A stretch of 64,000 nt of DNA, taken from contig NZ_SRRY01000002.1 of NCBI RefSeq assembly GCF_004792295.1, positions 186,001-250,000 on the forward strand. Direction: 5' to 3'. Shown piece after piece: positions 28,593 to 36,178 of this stretch. Below the pieces are notes generated by a model, which did no database searches, had not been told where the DNA came from, and was given only the letters and a program-made list of their open reading frames with translations. A program made the translations under genes and the position numbers. Origin of the DNA: Pseudoalteromonas sp. MEBiC 03607 (GTDB lineage: Bacteria; Pseudomonadota; Gammaproteobacteria; Enterobacterales; Alteromonadaceae). Position 1 is the stretch's first letter. Each line of letters starts with the position of its first letter.

Positions 28593-29003
28593 ATGGCAAA
28601 AACTCTAACCGGTGGGTGTTGTTGTGGTGAAGTAAGCTACAAAGTAACTGACAACTTTAAACGTTTTTTCTTTTGTCATTGCGAGCAGTGTCGAAAATTA
28701 TCAGGCACAGCACATGCCGCAAATTTGTTTACCTCGCCGGATGCTATTGAATGGGTAAAAGGCCAACAGCACATTACGCGATTTAATTACCCTGGTCGTG
28801 CGTTATCACGGGCGTTTTGTAAAACCTGTGGTTCCGCTTTGCCATTCACTGCAAAAGATAACAGTTATTTGCTTGTTCCTGCAGGCAGTCTAAACGAAGA
28901 GCCAAGTAAAGAATTAGATGCGCAGATTTTCTGTGAAGAGCAAACCGAATGGCATAAAAATGGCCTAAATGGCAAAAAGTTGATTGGTTTTGGTCGCGAT
29001 TAA
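28593..29003 (+). CDS. GFA-family (Mss4-like fold) zinc protein
   Basis: 136 residues, glutathione-dependent formaldehyde-activating enzyme-like family. Zn-ligand cysteines: GGCCCGEVSY, CHCEQCRKLSG and FCKTCGSALPF. Family members have a beta-tent fold; most, including this one, have no assigned substrate. Good ribosome site (AAGGAGC). Confidence 0.9.
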   Translation: MAKTLTGGCCCGEVSYKVTDNFKRFFFCHCEQCRKLSGTAHAANLFTSPDAIEWVKGQQHITRFNYPGRALSRAFCKTCGSALPFTAKDNSYLLVPAGSLNEEPSKELDAQIFCEEQTEWHKNGLNGKKLIGFGRD

Positions 29004-29092
29004 GCTCGTTGATAATTTGCTTTCTTGTATAAAGTTTGACCAGTTAATCTCGTTTGATTAATCTGTAAACACATTTTAAAGGGAGGTTTAAT

Positions 29093-29485
29093 ATGTTTAA
29101 AGTTTTAACCTTAGCTGCTTTAGTCTCGTTAGCAGTACCTACAAACGCAAATGAAATTACAGCTGAGTTTCTTAAAAAAGAGCTAGAACTTGCTCATTCT
29201 CAGTACATAAATGGCTCACATGATAGTGCGCTCTATGCGTTAAATTCACTTGCAAGAATTCTTGAGCTTGATACTGCTAAAACTCTGCAAACAGAAATAG
29301 GCCCAAATAATCTTGCTTTTACTTATCTTCGAATTGGAATCATTCATGAGCATGCAGGTGATCAGCAGCAAGCCAATAGCTATTTTGCCAAAGCGATGAA
29401 TGCTCACCAAGGCGAAAAACTTCAGCTTGCAGAGCTCAAAGCTTATGTAACTAAATTAGACAAATCAGCTGCTCACTTAATTTAA
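29093..29485 (+). CDS. Secreted TPR-like protein, unknown function
   Basis: 130 residues. Signal peptide about 1-20 (MFKVLTLAALVSLAVPTNA) with cleavage after ANA-type site; remainder helical with a TPR-like repeat (LAFTYLRIGIIHEHAGDQQQANSYFAKAM). Preceded by GGGAGG. Periplasmic; partner unknown. Confidence 0.75.
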   Translation: MFKVLTLAALVSLAVPTNANEITAEFLKKELELAHSQYINGSHDSALYALNSLARILELDTAKTLQTEIGPNNLAFTYLRIGIIHEHAGDQQQANSYFAKAMNAHQGEKLQLAELKAYVTKLDKSAAHLI

Positions 29486-29511
29486 ATGTAACTGGGAATA
29501 CAAAGAAAACG

Positions 29512-29874
29512 ATGATCAAATGGCAAGAACTAACTAAATATCAAAAAGCTGCATTTTGGTGCTTGATAGCTATTGTTGGTTGGTTCTCACCTGAGATTGC
29601 ACTGTTATTTCATTTTGGTGGAATAGAAGTTGTATTTGCTTTTTTAGCAATTTACAGCTTGCCAATCATCAGAGTAGCGTGTTCTTACCTTCAAAAAATT
29701 AGAGAAAACCTGTTACTTGCCTATGTGTCATTTCAAAAAAGTGCCACTGGTAAACCCAACGTCTTTTTAATGCAAACTGCATTTTGCTGTCTTGCAGTTG
29801 CACTCACCGGATCATTTTCTTTTGCAATGGTATTTTTAATGCCAGGAATGATATTAAACAGTATGCTTGTTTGA
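29512..29874 (+). CDS. Small uncharacterised membrane protein
   Basis: 120 residues with four hydrophobic stretches (about 12-30, 35-60, 66-84, 88-115). No family recognised. 26 bp after the previous gene, possibly cotranscribed. Ribosome site weak (AAAGAAAACG). Confidence 0.6.
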   Translation: MIKWQELTKYQKAAFWCLIAIVGWFSPEIALLFHFGGIEVVFAFLAIYSLPIIRVACSYLQKIRENLLLAYVSFQKSATGKPNVFLMQTAFCCLAVALTGSFSFAMVFLMPGMILNSMLV

Positions 29875-29910
29875 TTGGGTTAAAGTTAGCAAGTTGCGAA
29901 AGTAAAGTTT

Positions 29911-30046
29911 GTAGGAGGCGTTTTAACGCCGAACAAGTAGCAGCGATTTTACATCGCGTCCTAGAGCCTAAATCCTAGTGCCTAATGTTTTCTAAAGTAG
30001 GCGTGAAACCTGTTTAGCATCTCTGTATGTCGTGCTTTAGCGCGTA
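29911..30046. repeat. REP-like palindrome cluster 1
   Basis: Units in order: GTAGGAGGCGTTTTAACGCC (29911), GTAGCAGCGATTTTACATCGC (29937), a decayed GTAGGCGTGAAACCTGTTTAGC (29997) and a unit with GTAT head and stem cgtgctttagcgcg (from about 30025). Each is a short stem-loop with a GTAG-type 5' tag, the layout recognised by REP-associated tyrosine transposases (RAYTs); no RAYT gene is in the window. Confidence 0.75.
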
Positions 30047-30074
30047 AGGTATAAATTTAAAGGTTAATGCACAA

Positions 30075-30440
30075 ATGGATTTAGATGAATTAAATGCTTA
30101 CCTCGCAAGGTTGCATGGGCAGGCAACAGTTGAAAAAATTAATGTACCAACAGAACAAGCTTCTGGTTCCTTAAAAATAAAGTTTAATGGTGATATTGGT
30201 ACTAGAGACAACGGGGAAATAGAAGTAGAGTTTTTAGATGTTGATTCTTTAAGTTTAGCATTTAGTTTAGTTGGGCCTATTAAAATTGTTATCGCAAATG
30301 AGCTTGTATCAAGCTACCTAAATGAGAATTACCTAGAAACAAATTTTAACTTTTATCAATTAATTGATGATGTAGGAGTTAAATGGTGGATATACGCTAA
30401 AAACTTTAGAGCAAAGAAATTGCCTGCTTTTTACAAATAA
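30075..30440 (+). CDS. Uncharacterised protein upstream of DUF4262 gene
   Basis: 121 residues, soluble, acidic N-terminal half with predicted beta strands (SGSLKIKFNGDIG ... EIEVEFLDVDSLSLAFSL) and an aromatic C-terminal part. No family recognised. Its TAA overlaps the next possible ATG (TAATG), so the two genes look coupled. Confidence 0.65.
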   Translation: MDLDELNAYLARLHGQATVEKINVPTEQASGSLKIKFNGDIGTRDNGEIEVEFLDVDSLSLAFSLVGPIKIVIANELVSSYLNENYLETNFNFYQLIDDVGVKWWIYAKNFRAKKLPAFYK

Positions 30441-30970
30441 TGTTTAAATTTTATAGTTTATTTTCGACCGTAAAAAAATTACTTAAATCAAAGGTTATCA
30501 TGAACGAACAAGATCAGGTTGCTTTAAACAACATTGAACACTTTGGATGCCATGTATTGAAAGTTATGGAAGGGGAGGATGCGCCTGAATTTACTTACTC
30601 AATTGGTATTAATAAAAATCAGAAGAAACCGGACTTAATCATTCTAGGTTTAGATAATTCATTGGCTCACTCAATGATTAATAACTACAAAGATAGATTA
30701 CTTAAAGGTGAGGTTTTTGAAGTAGGTAAATTTTATAGTGATTTTCTTGAAGGCTTCGATGTGACTTTCATCGATGTAGATAGTTCACATTATAAAGAAT
30801 ACTTAGGTTATGGCCTGTGGTTACATAATGGAAGTAATTTTAAGATGCTTCAAATGGTATGGCCAACAACAAAAGGTTTATGGCCATGGGATGAAGGTAC
30901 TTCTGATTATTATCAATGGGCACAACCTATATTAAATAAGACAGGAATAATCGAAAAAGCTTGTATGTAG
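30440..30970 (+). CDS. DUF4262 domain protein, stop codon inside a REP element
   Basis: 176 residues from the overlapping ATG; a second in-frame ATG at 30500 with AAGG 5 nt upstream gives 156 residues and may be the true start. DUF4262 features: NIEHFGCHVLKV, FTYSIGI, LIILGLDN, VTFIDVDSSHYKEYLGYGLWLHNG and MVWPTTKGLWPWD. Function unknown. The TAG stop is the TAG of the GTAGG head of a REP-like palindrome, so an element insertion probably set the present C-terminus. Confidence 0.82.
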   Translation: MFKFYSLFSTVKKLLKSKVIMNEQDQVALNNIEHFGCHVLKVMEGEDAPEFTYSIGINKNQKKPDLIILGLDNSLAHSMINNYKDRLLKGEVFEVGKFYSDFLEGFDVTFIDVDSSHYKEYLGYGLWLHNGSNFKMLQMVWPTTKGLWPWDEGTSDYYQWAQPILNKTGIIEKACM

Positions 30971-31190
30971 GAGGCGTTTTAACGCCGAACATCTAAGGTT
31001 CACGGCTGAAGCCGTTCCTACGTGAAAATCTTCAATGTTTTGTCGCCATAAATGGGCGACCTACAAGGGAATCATTGTAGGCGTGAAACTTGTTTCGCAC
31101 CTTTGTAGGTCGTGCTTTAGCGCGATTAAAGTGTAAAGTTAGCCGGTAGCGTTTTACGCCGAATAACTAAGAATCACGGTCCAATCCGTT
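30967..31190. repeat. REP-like palindrome cluster 2
   Basis: From left: GTAGGAGGCGTTTTAACGCC (direct), cacggctgaagccgttcctac (inverted), ttgtcgccataaatgggcgacctaca (inverted, one inserted G), GTAGGCGTGAAACTTGTTTCGC (direct), TGTAGGTCGTGCTTTAGCGCG (direct), then decayed copies of the first two. The order direct-inverted-inverted-direct-direct recurs in cluster 3. Confidence 0.8.
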
Positions 31191-31221
31191 CCTTCGAGTT
31201 CAATAAAAAACACTGAAAAAT

Positions 31222-32034
31222 ATGAATGAATTGATAGAGATAGGTTTAAGCGCAGTAAAGCAACATCAGTCTTTACCGTTTTCGATTTATTGCGCTAATG
31301 ATGAACAGCACATAGTTAATGTGCCTATCGCAAAACCATTACTTGTCGTTGTGTTGTCTGGCAGTAAAAGACTAATTGATACAGAAGAAGTTAACTGCAA
31401 TGCAGGCGATTTTGTCTTTATGGCAAATACACCTAAGGTCGCCATGCGCAACATTCCGCAAAATATTGGTTATATGGCGTTATTGATTGAGTTTGATTAC
31501 ACAGACTTTGAGTGTTTGAAATATCAATCGGGAGCAAAGAAAAAGTTCATTAATGGGCAAGTAGACTCTTTGTTTCAAATGTCCTTAAAACAATTTATTG
31601 AATGGGCTGCAGTAACACCATCACAATTATGGCCAATTAGAAGGCAAGAGCTTCTACAGGTGTTATTTTTGCAGGGCTTTATAGATTTAGGTTCAATTAT
31701 TGAGCCACCAACACTGACTCATAAAGTACATACTATTATCACCAGTGATTTAACGCGTGATTGGGATGCAAACAGTATTGCAACGACGTTAGCGATGAGC
31801 GAATCGACACTCAGAAGAAAGTTAACCGCAGAAGAAAGTAGTTTTCAGTTAATTAAAGACAAAGCGCGTTTAAGCCATGGGCTACATTTAATTCAAAGCA
31901 GCTCAGAGCCTATTGGAGCTATTGCCCAGCAATGTGGTTTTTCGTCGCAATCTAGATTCACAGATAAATTTAAACTGTTGTTTAATACGACTCCAACAGC
32001 TCTTCGTAAAACAATAATGAGCGAAGTAGGCTAA
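31222..32034 (+). CDS. AraC-family transcriptional regulator
   Basis: 270 residues: N-terminal cupin-like sensing domain (about 10-150) and C-terminal double helix-turn-helix (about 168-265) with DWDANSIATTLAMSESTLRRKL and SEPIGAIAQQCGFSSQSRFTDKFKLLFNTTP. Effector unknown. The YbhB-type gene 75 bp downstream on the same strand is a possible target. Confidence 0.9.
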   Translation: MNELIEIGLSAVKQHQSLPFSIYCANDEQHIVNVPIAKPLLVVVLSGSKRLIDTEEVNCNAGDFVFMANTPKVAMRNIPQNIGYMALLIEFDYTDFECLKYQSGAKKKFINGQVDSLFQMSLKQFIEWAAVTPSQLWPIRRQELLQVLFLQGFIDLGSIIEPPTLTHKVHTIITSDLTRDWDANSIATTLAMSESTLRRKLTAEESSFQLIKDKARLSHGLHLIQSSSEPIGAIAQQCGFSSQSRFTDKFKLLFNTTPTALRKTIMSEVG

Positions 32035-32109
32035 TAATTGACAGTTTTGGTAGTAATTTGATCTCTCTTTGCTAGGTATTATGATTATTCTTATTAATCG
32101 GAGAATATT

Positions 32110-32667
32110 ATGAAATCATCAACATTGAAAATTGCCACGCCATTATTCCTACTAAGTTTGTCTGGCACCACATTCGCTGAGTCTTTTACCTTAACAAGCA
32201 AAGACATTGCCCATGGTGACTTTATGGAGAGTGCGCAAGAGTTTAAAGGGTTTGGTTGTAATGGCGATAACCTTTCTCCACAACTTGCTTGGCAAAATGC
32301 ACCTAAAGGAACTGAAGCATTCGCATTGACCGTTTATGATCCTGATGCCCCTACAGGCAGTGGCTGGTGGCATTGGCAAGTTGTAAACATTCCTAAATCA
32401 GTATCAAGCTTAGCGAGCGGTGCGGGAAATGCTGACAAGAATGCTTTGCCAAAAGGCAGTGTGCAGATCACAAATGATTATGGTTTCAAAGGCTTTGGCG
32501 GTGCCTGCCCACCAGAAGGCCATGGCGCTCACAGATATCAATTTACACTACATGCGTTATCACAAAAACTTGAATTACCAGAGAACGCATCAGGTGCGTT
32601 AGCAGGTTATATGATCAATGCTTATTCGCTTGATTCAGCAACAATTGAAGCGCTTTATAAGCGTTGA
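32110..32667 (+). CDS. YbhB/YbcL-family (PEBP, Raf kinase inhibitor-like) protein, exported
   Basis: 185 residues. Signal peptide about 1-23 ending TTFA, then a bacterial phosphatidylethanolamine-binding-protein fold: FGCNGDNLSPQLAW, TVYDPDAPTGSGWWHW and GGACPPEGHGAHRYQFTLHAL, which carry the conserved ligand-pocket Asp/His residues. Periplasmic; function of the family in bacteria is unsettled. GGAGAATATT precedes the ATG. A REP cluster begins shortly after the stop. Confidence 0.9.
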   Translation: MKSSTLKIATPLFLLSLSGTTFAESFTLTSKDIAHGDFMESAQEFKGFGCNGDNLSPQLAWQNAPKGTEAFALTVYDPDAPTGSGWWHWQVVNIPKSVSSLASGAGNADKNALPKGSVQITNDYGFKGFGGACPPEGHGAHRYQFTLHALSQKLELPENASGALAGYMINAYSLDSATIEALYKR

Positions 32668-32712
32668 GAGAGTAACGAGCTGCAAGAGTAAAGTTAGCGA
32701 GTTTCGAGCGTT

Positions 32713-33285
32713 TGTAGGTCGTGCTTTAGCGCGATTAAGGGTAAAGTTATCGAGTTACAAGTTTGTAGGAGGCGTTTCAACGCCGAAGTTTTCAGGTTCA
32801 CGGCTGAAGCAGTTCCTACGTGAAAATCTCCATGGTTTTTGTCGCCATAAATGGCGACCTACAAGGGCACTCGAAGGCGTAAAATTTGTTTCGCGCGATA
32901 TTATGTAGGTCGTGCTTTAGCGCGATTAAAGGGTAAAGTTATCGAGTTACAAGTTTACAAGGGCGTTTTAACGCCGAACATCTAAGGTTGACGGTTGAAG
33001 CCGTTCCTACGTGAAAATCTCCATGGTTTTTGTCGCCATAAATGGCGACCTACAAGGGCACTCGAAGGCGTAAAATTTGTTTCGCGCGATATTATGTAGG
33101 TCGTGCTTTAGCGCGATTAAAGGGTAAAGTTATCGAGTTACAAGTTTACAAGGGCGTTTTAACGCCGAACATCTAAGGTTGACGGTTGAAGCCGTTCCTA
33201 CGTGAAAATCTCCACGGTTTTTGTCGCCATAAATGGCGACCTACAAGGGCACTCGAAGACGTGAAACTTGTTTCGCGCGTCTGCT
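32713..33285. repeat. Three tandem copies of a 191-bp REP-like composite unit
   Basis: The marker TGTAGGTCGTGCTTTAGCGCG occurs at 32713, 32904 and 33095, exactly 191 bp apart. Each copy carries five palindromic modules (stems CGTGC/GCGCG, GGCG/CGCC, ACGGCT/AGCCGT inverted, TCGCCAT/ATGGCGA inverted, GCGTGAAAC/GTTTCGCGC). Copies 2 and 3 are almost identical; copy 1 differs mainly in the second and third modules. In copies 2 and 3 the GTAGG head of the GGCG module is replaced by TACAAG. Confidence 0.92.
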
Positions 33286-33286
33286 C

Positions 33287-33320
33287 TTAAAAAAGTAGCG
33301 GCATAAAGAGGCCGCTACTT
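33287..33320 (-). terminator. Rho-independent terminator for the secreted-protein gene (minus strand)
   Basis: Ten-bp stem aagtagcggc / gccgctactt; the A run at 33289-33294 is the T tract on the minus strand. The stem also starts with GTAG, so it may derive from a REP element. Confidence 0.85.
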
Positions 33321-33359
33321 GTGAAAGTGTATGGCCTCAAACATCATTGACTCGCAACT

Positions 33360-33791
33360 TTAATCATCTTTCTTTGCTTTTTTCGCGAGAATTTCAACTT
33401 CGGCTTTTTCGGTCACACCAGCCATACTAAGTGCTGTGCTGCCTACAGATTCATATTCAAGTTTTATTTTATCGAGTTTAGCGTCGTTTTTGTCTGGTAA
33501 ACTTAAGCTACGTGATGACATCCCTTTGGTTAGAACACCCAGGTTTTCAAATACCTTTTCTTCACCATTGTTCATGATGACTTTAATACTTTTAAGGTTC
33601 ACTGTGCCATGTGTGCATTTAACCTTAATGTGACTATAACGGCTGCTGGTAATAGGGTTTACGGTATCAGTTTCGCTCTTGTAACTAACTTTTTTCTCAG
33701 CGATAGTTTTCCACTCGTCATCACCAGCAAAACTATGTGTACTGGCTAATGTTAGTAAAGTAGTTAAAGCTAATAGTTTAATTATTTTCAT
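33360..33791 (-). CDS. Secreted protein, possibly DUF2541-like
   Basis: 143 residues from the ATG at 33791, chosen because GGAGGG lies 7-8 nt upstream (the frame is open 10 codons further). Signal peptide about 1-22 ending HSFAG. Mature part is beta-rich with a single Cys (KVKCTHGTVNLKSIKV) and a Lys-rich tail. It resembles DUF2541 proteins in size and strand pattern but the match is weak; function unknown. Confidence 0.7.
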   Translation of the reverse strand: MKIIKLLALTTLLTLASTHSFAGDDEWKTIAEKKVSYKSETDTVNPITSSRYSHIKVKCTHGTVNLKSIKVIMNNGEEKVFENLGVLTKGMSSRSLSLPDKNDAKLDKIKLEYESVGSTALSMAGVTEKAEVEILAKKAKKDD

Positions 33792-33974
33792 TTGATTCCC
33801 TCCAAAATTATGATCATTCAAAGATATAGCACATAAATAAAGTAATTGCTTATCTAGAAATGACTAAATAAAACCAAATTCATATTTTAGTCGTATTAAC
33901 AATATGGTTCTTAGATTCACCAAGCTTAAATGGCATGCTATGCTAATTAAGTGTTTATAGTTTATGGAATTTAA

Positions 33975-34430
33975 ATGAGATCTTACTTTTGGATAGTTGC
34001 TTTTTTGTTCTCAAACTCAGCGTTAGCAAGTGCATTGCTAGATGTTAAGCCGAGTAATAAAACCCAATTTTTGTCTTTAATTAAAGATAAACAAGGGGAG
34101 TATGCAGCCAAAGAGGGCAGTGACGCAGTTTGCCAAAATGCATCATTCTCATTAATCAAAACACCCACACAAGGTTTTAGTTTAGGCACGCTAATTGACT
34201 TTAGTGATTTGCATAACGGTACGCAGGTAAAAAAAATCCCAAACTTTTGTGTTGTTAGCTCGAAGCTAAAGTACTTTGTAAATGGTATTGTTAGAACCAA
34301 GCGCTACTTTCGCTGTGATAATGAAGACGATAATGGCTCAACAACTGAAGATTTGCGTTTTAAAGATAATGGCAATATCACTTATACATTGGATAAACCT
34401 GACATTTCATGTGTGTTTGAAAAACAATAA
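33975..34430 (+). CDS. Secreted protein of unknown function
   Basis: 151 residues with a signal peptide about 1-19 (FWIVAFLFSNSALAS) and four cysteines in the mature part (DAVCQN, NFCVVS, FRCDN, ISCVFE) that could form two disulphides. No family recognised. Confidence 0.65.
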   Translation: MRSYFWIVAFLFSNSALASALLDVKPSNKTQFLSLIKDKQGEYAAKEGSDAVCQNASFSLIKTPTQGFSLGTLIDFSDLHNGTQVKKIPNFCVVSSKLKYFVNGIVRTKRYFRCDNEDDNGSTTEDLRFKDNGNITYTLDKPDISCVFEKQ

Positions 34431-34488
34431 ATGTTTTCCTCATGCAAATTTAAGCCTATGATGGGCTTTATTTTTAATTGAAAACCTT

Positions 34489-34962
34489 ATGACTAGCCAA
34501 CTCATTCAAGCATTTTTAGTGCTTTCTGCCTTTTATATAGCAAGCCTCATAATTGACCGGGCAATTAAACAGTTTCAACGTCGGTTTGATTCAACTGCAC
34601 TTGAAACTTTCCGGCTAATTTCTAACTCGCAGCGCGCTATTTTATTATTCATTGCTATTGTGCTTGCGTTATCGAAACTCGGTTTTGATGTTGCGGCGTT
34701 GGTCGCAGGCTTAGGCTTAACGGGCTTTGCACTGGGTTTTGCGTTGAAAGATGCTATTTCAAACCTAGTTGCTGGTGTCATGATTGTACTTTATAAACCT
34801 ATTAAGCTTGGTAATTACATAGAAGTGAGTAATTCAAAGGGCACTGTGATTGATCTTAATTTGCGCTATATCACAATTAAAGGCGAAGGAGCTGTGCATT
34901 TAATCCCTAACTCTTTAATTTTAAGTAATAAAGTGTCAATCATTGATCGTGAAGACGATTAA
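34489..34962 (+). CDS. Small MscS-type mechanosensitive channel
   Basis: 157 residues: two TM helices (about 5-22 and 48-68), the pore-lining third helix with the Gly/Ala pattern AALVAGLGLTGFALGFALKDAISNLVAG, and the start of the beta domain (KLGNYIEVSNSKGTVIDLNLRYITI). It is a short version lacking the C-terminal vestibule of E. coli MscS (286 residues). Would release solutes on hypo-osmotic shock. Confidence 0.9.
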   Translation: MTSQLIQAFLVLSAFYIASLIIDRAIKQFQRRFDSTALETFRLISNSQRAILLFIAIVLALSKLGFDVAALVAGLGLTGFALGFALKDAISNLVAGVMIVLYKPIKLGNYIEVSNSKGTVIDLNLRYITIKGEGAVHLIPNSLILSNKVSIIDREDD

Positions 34963-34981
34963 TAGCAAAAACTAGCTATAA

Positions 34982-35005
34982 AAAAAGCAGCCTAGGCTGC
35001 TTTTT
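34982..35005. terminator. Bidirectional terminator between mscS-like and bfr genes
   Basis: Palindrome aaaagcagcc / ggctgctttt with A and T runs on the two sides; it serves the plus-strand channel gene and the minus-strand ferritin operon. Confidence 0.9.
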
Positions 35006-35019
35006 GAAGTTTTAGCAAA

Positions 35020-35484
35020 TTACATTTGAGATTGCAGGTAATTTTCAAGCCCTGCGGTTTTGATTAACTGCTGCTGTGTTTCAAGCCAATCAATCTGTTC
35101 TTCTTGCTCATTTAAGATGTTATCGAGCGCTTCACGGCTGATGTAATCTTTTTTCTCTTCAGCAAGTTTAATTGCTTCTTTAAGATCAGGTAATGAATCA
35201 AGTTCAAAGCTCATGTTAGCTTCGATCATTTCTTCAGAGTTTTCACCAATACGTAGTCGACCTAAATCTTGTAAATTTGGTAAACCTTCTAAAAACAAAA
35301 TACGCTCGATTAAACGGTCGGCATTTTTCATTTTTTGAATAGATACTTTGTAATCAGCTTTGTCTAATTTTGAAAAACCAAAATCTTTAAACATACGAGC
35401 GTGTAAAAAGTATTGGTTGATACCCACTAATTCATTCGCTAATACTTTATTAAGTGCAGCAATGACGCTTTTATCGCCTTTCAT
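35020..35484 (-). CDS. bfr: Bacterioferritin subunit, haem-binding type lacking ferroxidase centre
   Basis: 154 residues, four-helix ferritin fold. The haem-ligand Met is kept (QKMKNADRLIERILFLEG), but ferroxidase ligands are not: the Glu-x-x-His of helix B reads K-M-K-N, and Glu-x-x-His of helix D reads Q-E-E-Q (NEQEEQIDWLE). This matches the BfrA-like partner of two-subunit bacterioferritins such as in Neisseria. Second gene of a two-gene operon, 11 bp after the ferroxidase-type subunit. Confidence 0.9.
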   Translation of the reverse strand: MKGDKSVIAALNKVLANELVGINQYFLHARMFKDFGFSKLDKADYKVSIQKMKNADRLIERILFLEGLPNLQDLGRLRIGENSEEMIEANMSFELDSLPDLKEAIKLAEEKKDYISREALDNILNEQEEQIDWLETQQQLIKTAGLENYLQSQM

Positions 35485-35495
35485 ACAATTAGCCT

Positions 35496-35966
35496 CTATT
35501 CGCCCATTTGAGATTGGTGGTAGTTTTGGCTACCAATTTTGTCGATTAGACCAAGCTGTTGTTCTAACCAGTACACATGATCTTCTTCTGTATCAAATAA
35601 TAGCTTTTCAAGCACTTCGCGTGATTGATAGTCTTTTTCTTGTTCACAGATAGAAATTGCTTCTTTAACACAATCAACAACTTCTAATTCAAGTGTTAAA
35701 TCGTTCTGCATCATGCTTTTAACGTCTGAACCAATTAATAAATCACGACGTTTAGTCATGTTTGGTACGCCTTCTAAGAATAGAATACGTTTAATTAACC
35801 AATCAGCGTGGTCTTTTTCTTCTTCCATTTCGTGGTTAAGACGCTCATACAGCTTATTTAGGCCCCAATCGTCATACATACGAGAATGAATAAAGTATTG
35901 ATCTATAGCGGCTAATTCGTTTGCGAGTAGTTTGTTAAAACTATCGATGACTTTTTGGTTACCTTT
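35496..35966 (-). CDS. bfr: Bacterioferritin subunit, ferroxidase type without haem Met
   Basis: 156 residues. Start at 35966 chosen because GAGG lies 8 nt upstream; the frame is open 8 codons further. Ferroxidase ligands are kept: NELAAIDQYF (Glu, Tyr), EMEEEKDHAD (Glu, His), LELEVVD (Glu) and DTEEDHVYW (Glu, His). The haem Met is replaced by Lys (EKDH). It would oxidise Fe(II) and pair with the downstream haem-binding subunit in a mixed 24-mer that stores iron in the cytoplasm. Confidence 0.92.
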   Translation of the reverse strand, partial: KGNQKVIDSFNKLLANELAAIDQYFIHSRMYDDWGLNKLYERLNHEMEEEKDHADWLIKRILFLEGVPNMTKRRDLLIGSDVKSMMQNDLTLELEVVDCVKEAISICEQEKDYQSREVLEKLLFDTEEDHVYWLEQQLGLIDKIGSQNYHQSQMGE

Positions 35967-36130
35967 CATAATGCTGTCCTCGAATTCCAAGTTGCGGTAA
36001 TTGTAGTATATAAAAACAAGATTGCAAACTTTTTCCTTTGTAAATCAGTTATTTACTATTGAGTGTGATTCTCGTTTAAGTTTGCGTTAATGGTTGATAA
36101 ATGAACAATTTATCGTTTTTATTCTTAAAT

Positions 36131-36157
36131 GAAAAAAGCCCTTACTAAGAAGGGCTT
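36131..36157 (-). terminator. Rho-independent terminator of TonB receptor gene (minus strand)
   Basis: Stem agccctt / aagggct; the A run on the plus strand is the minus-strand T tract. Confidence 0.88.
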
Positions 36158-36178
36158 GTTGTTCTAATAAAAATTAAT

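Noticed and set aside
29784..29978. Frame overlapping the end of the membrane protein and the first REP units
   Set aside because: It runs in another frame of a likely gene and through REP palindromes; no ribosome site or family.
32618..32908. Frame running from the YbhB gene end into the REP array
   Set aside because: Composed of REP sequence translated; no ribosome site.
32713..33285. CRISPR array
   Set aside because: The repeat period is 191 bp of composite palindromes, with no short repeat/unique spacer alternation.
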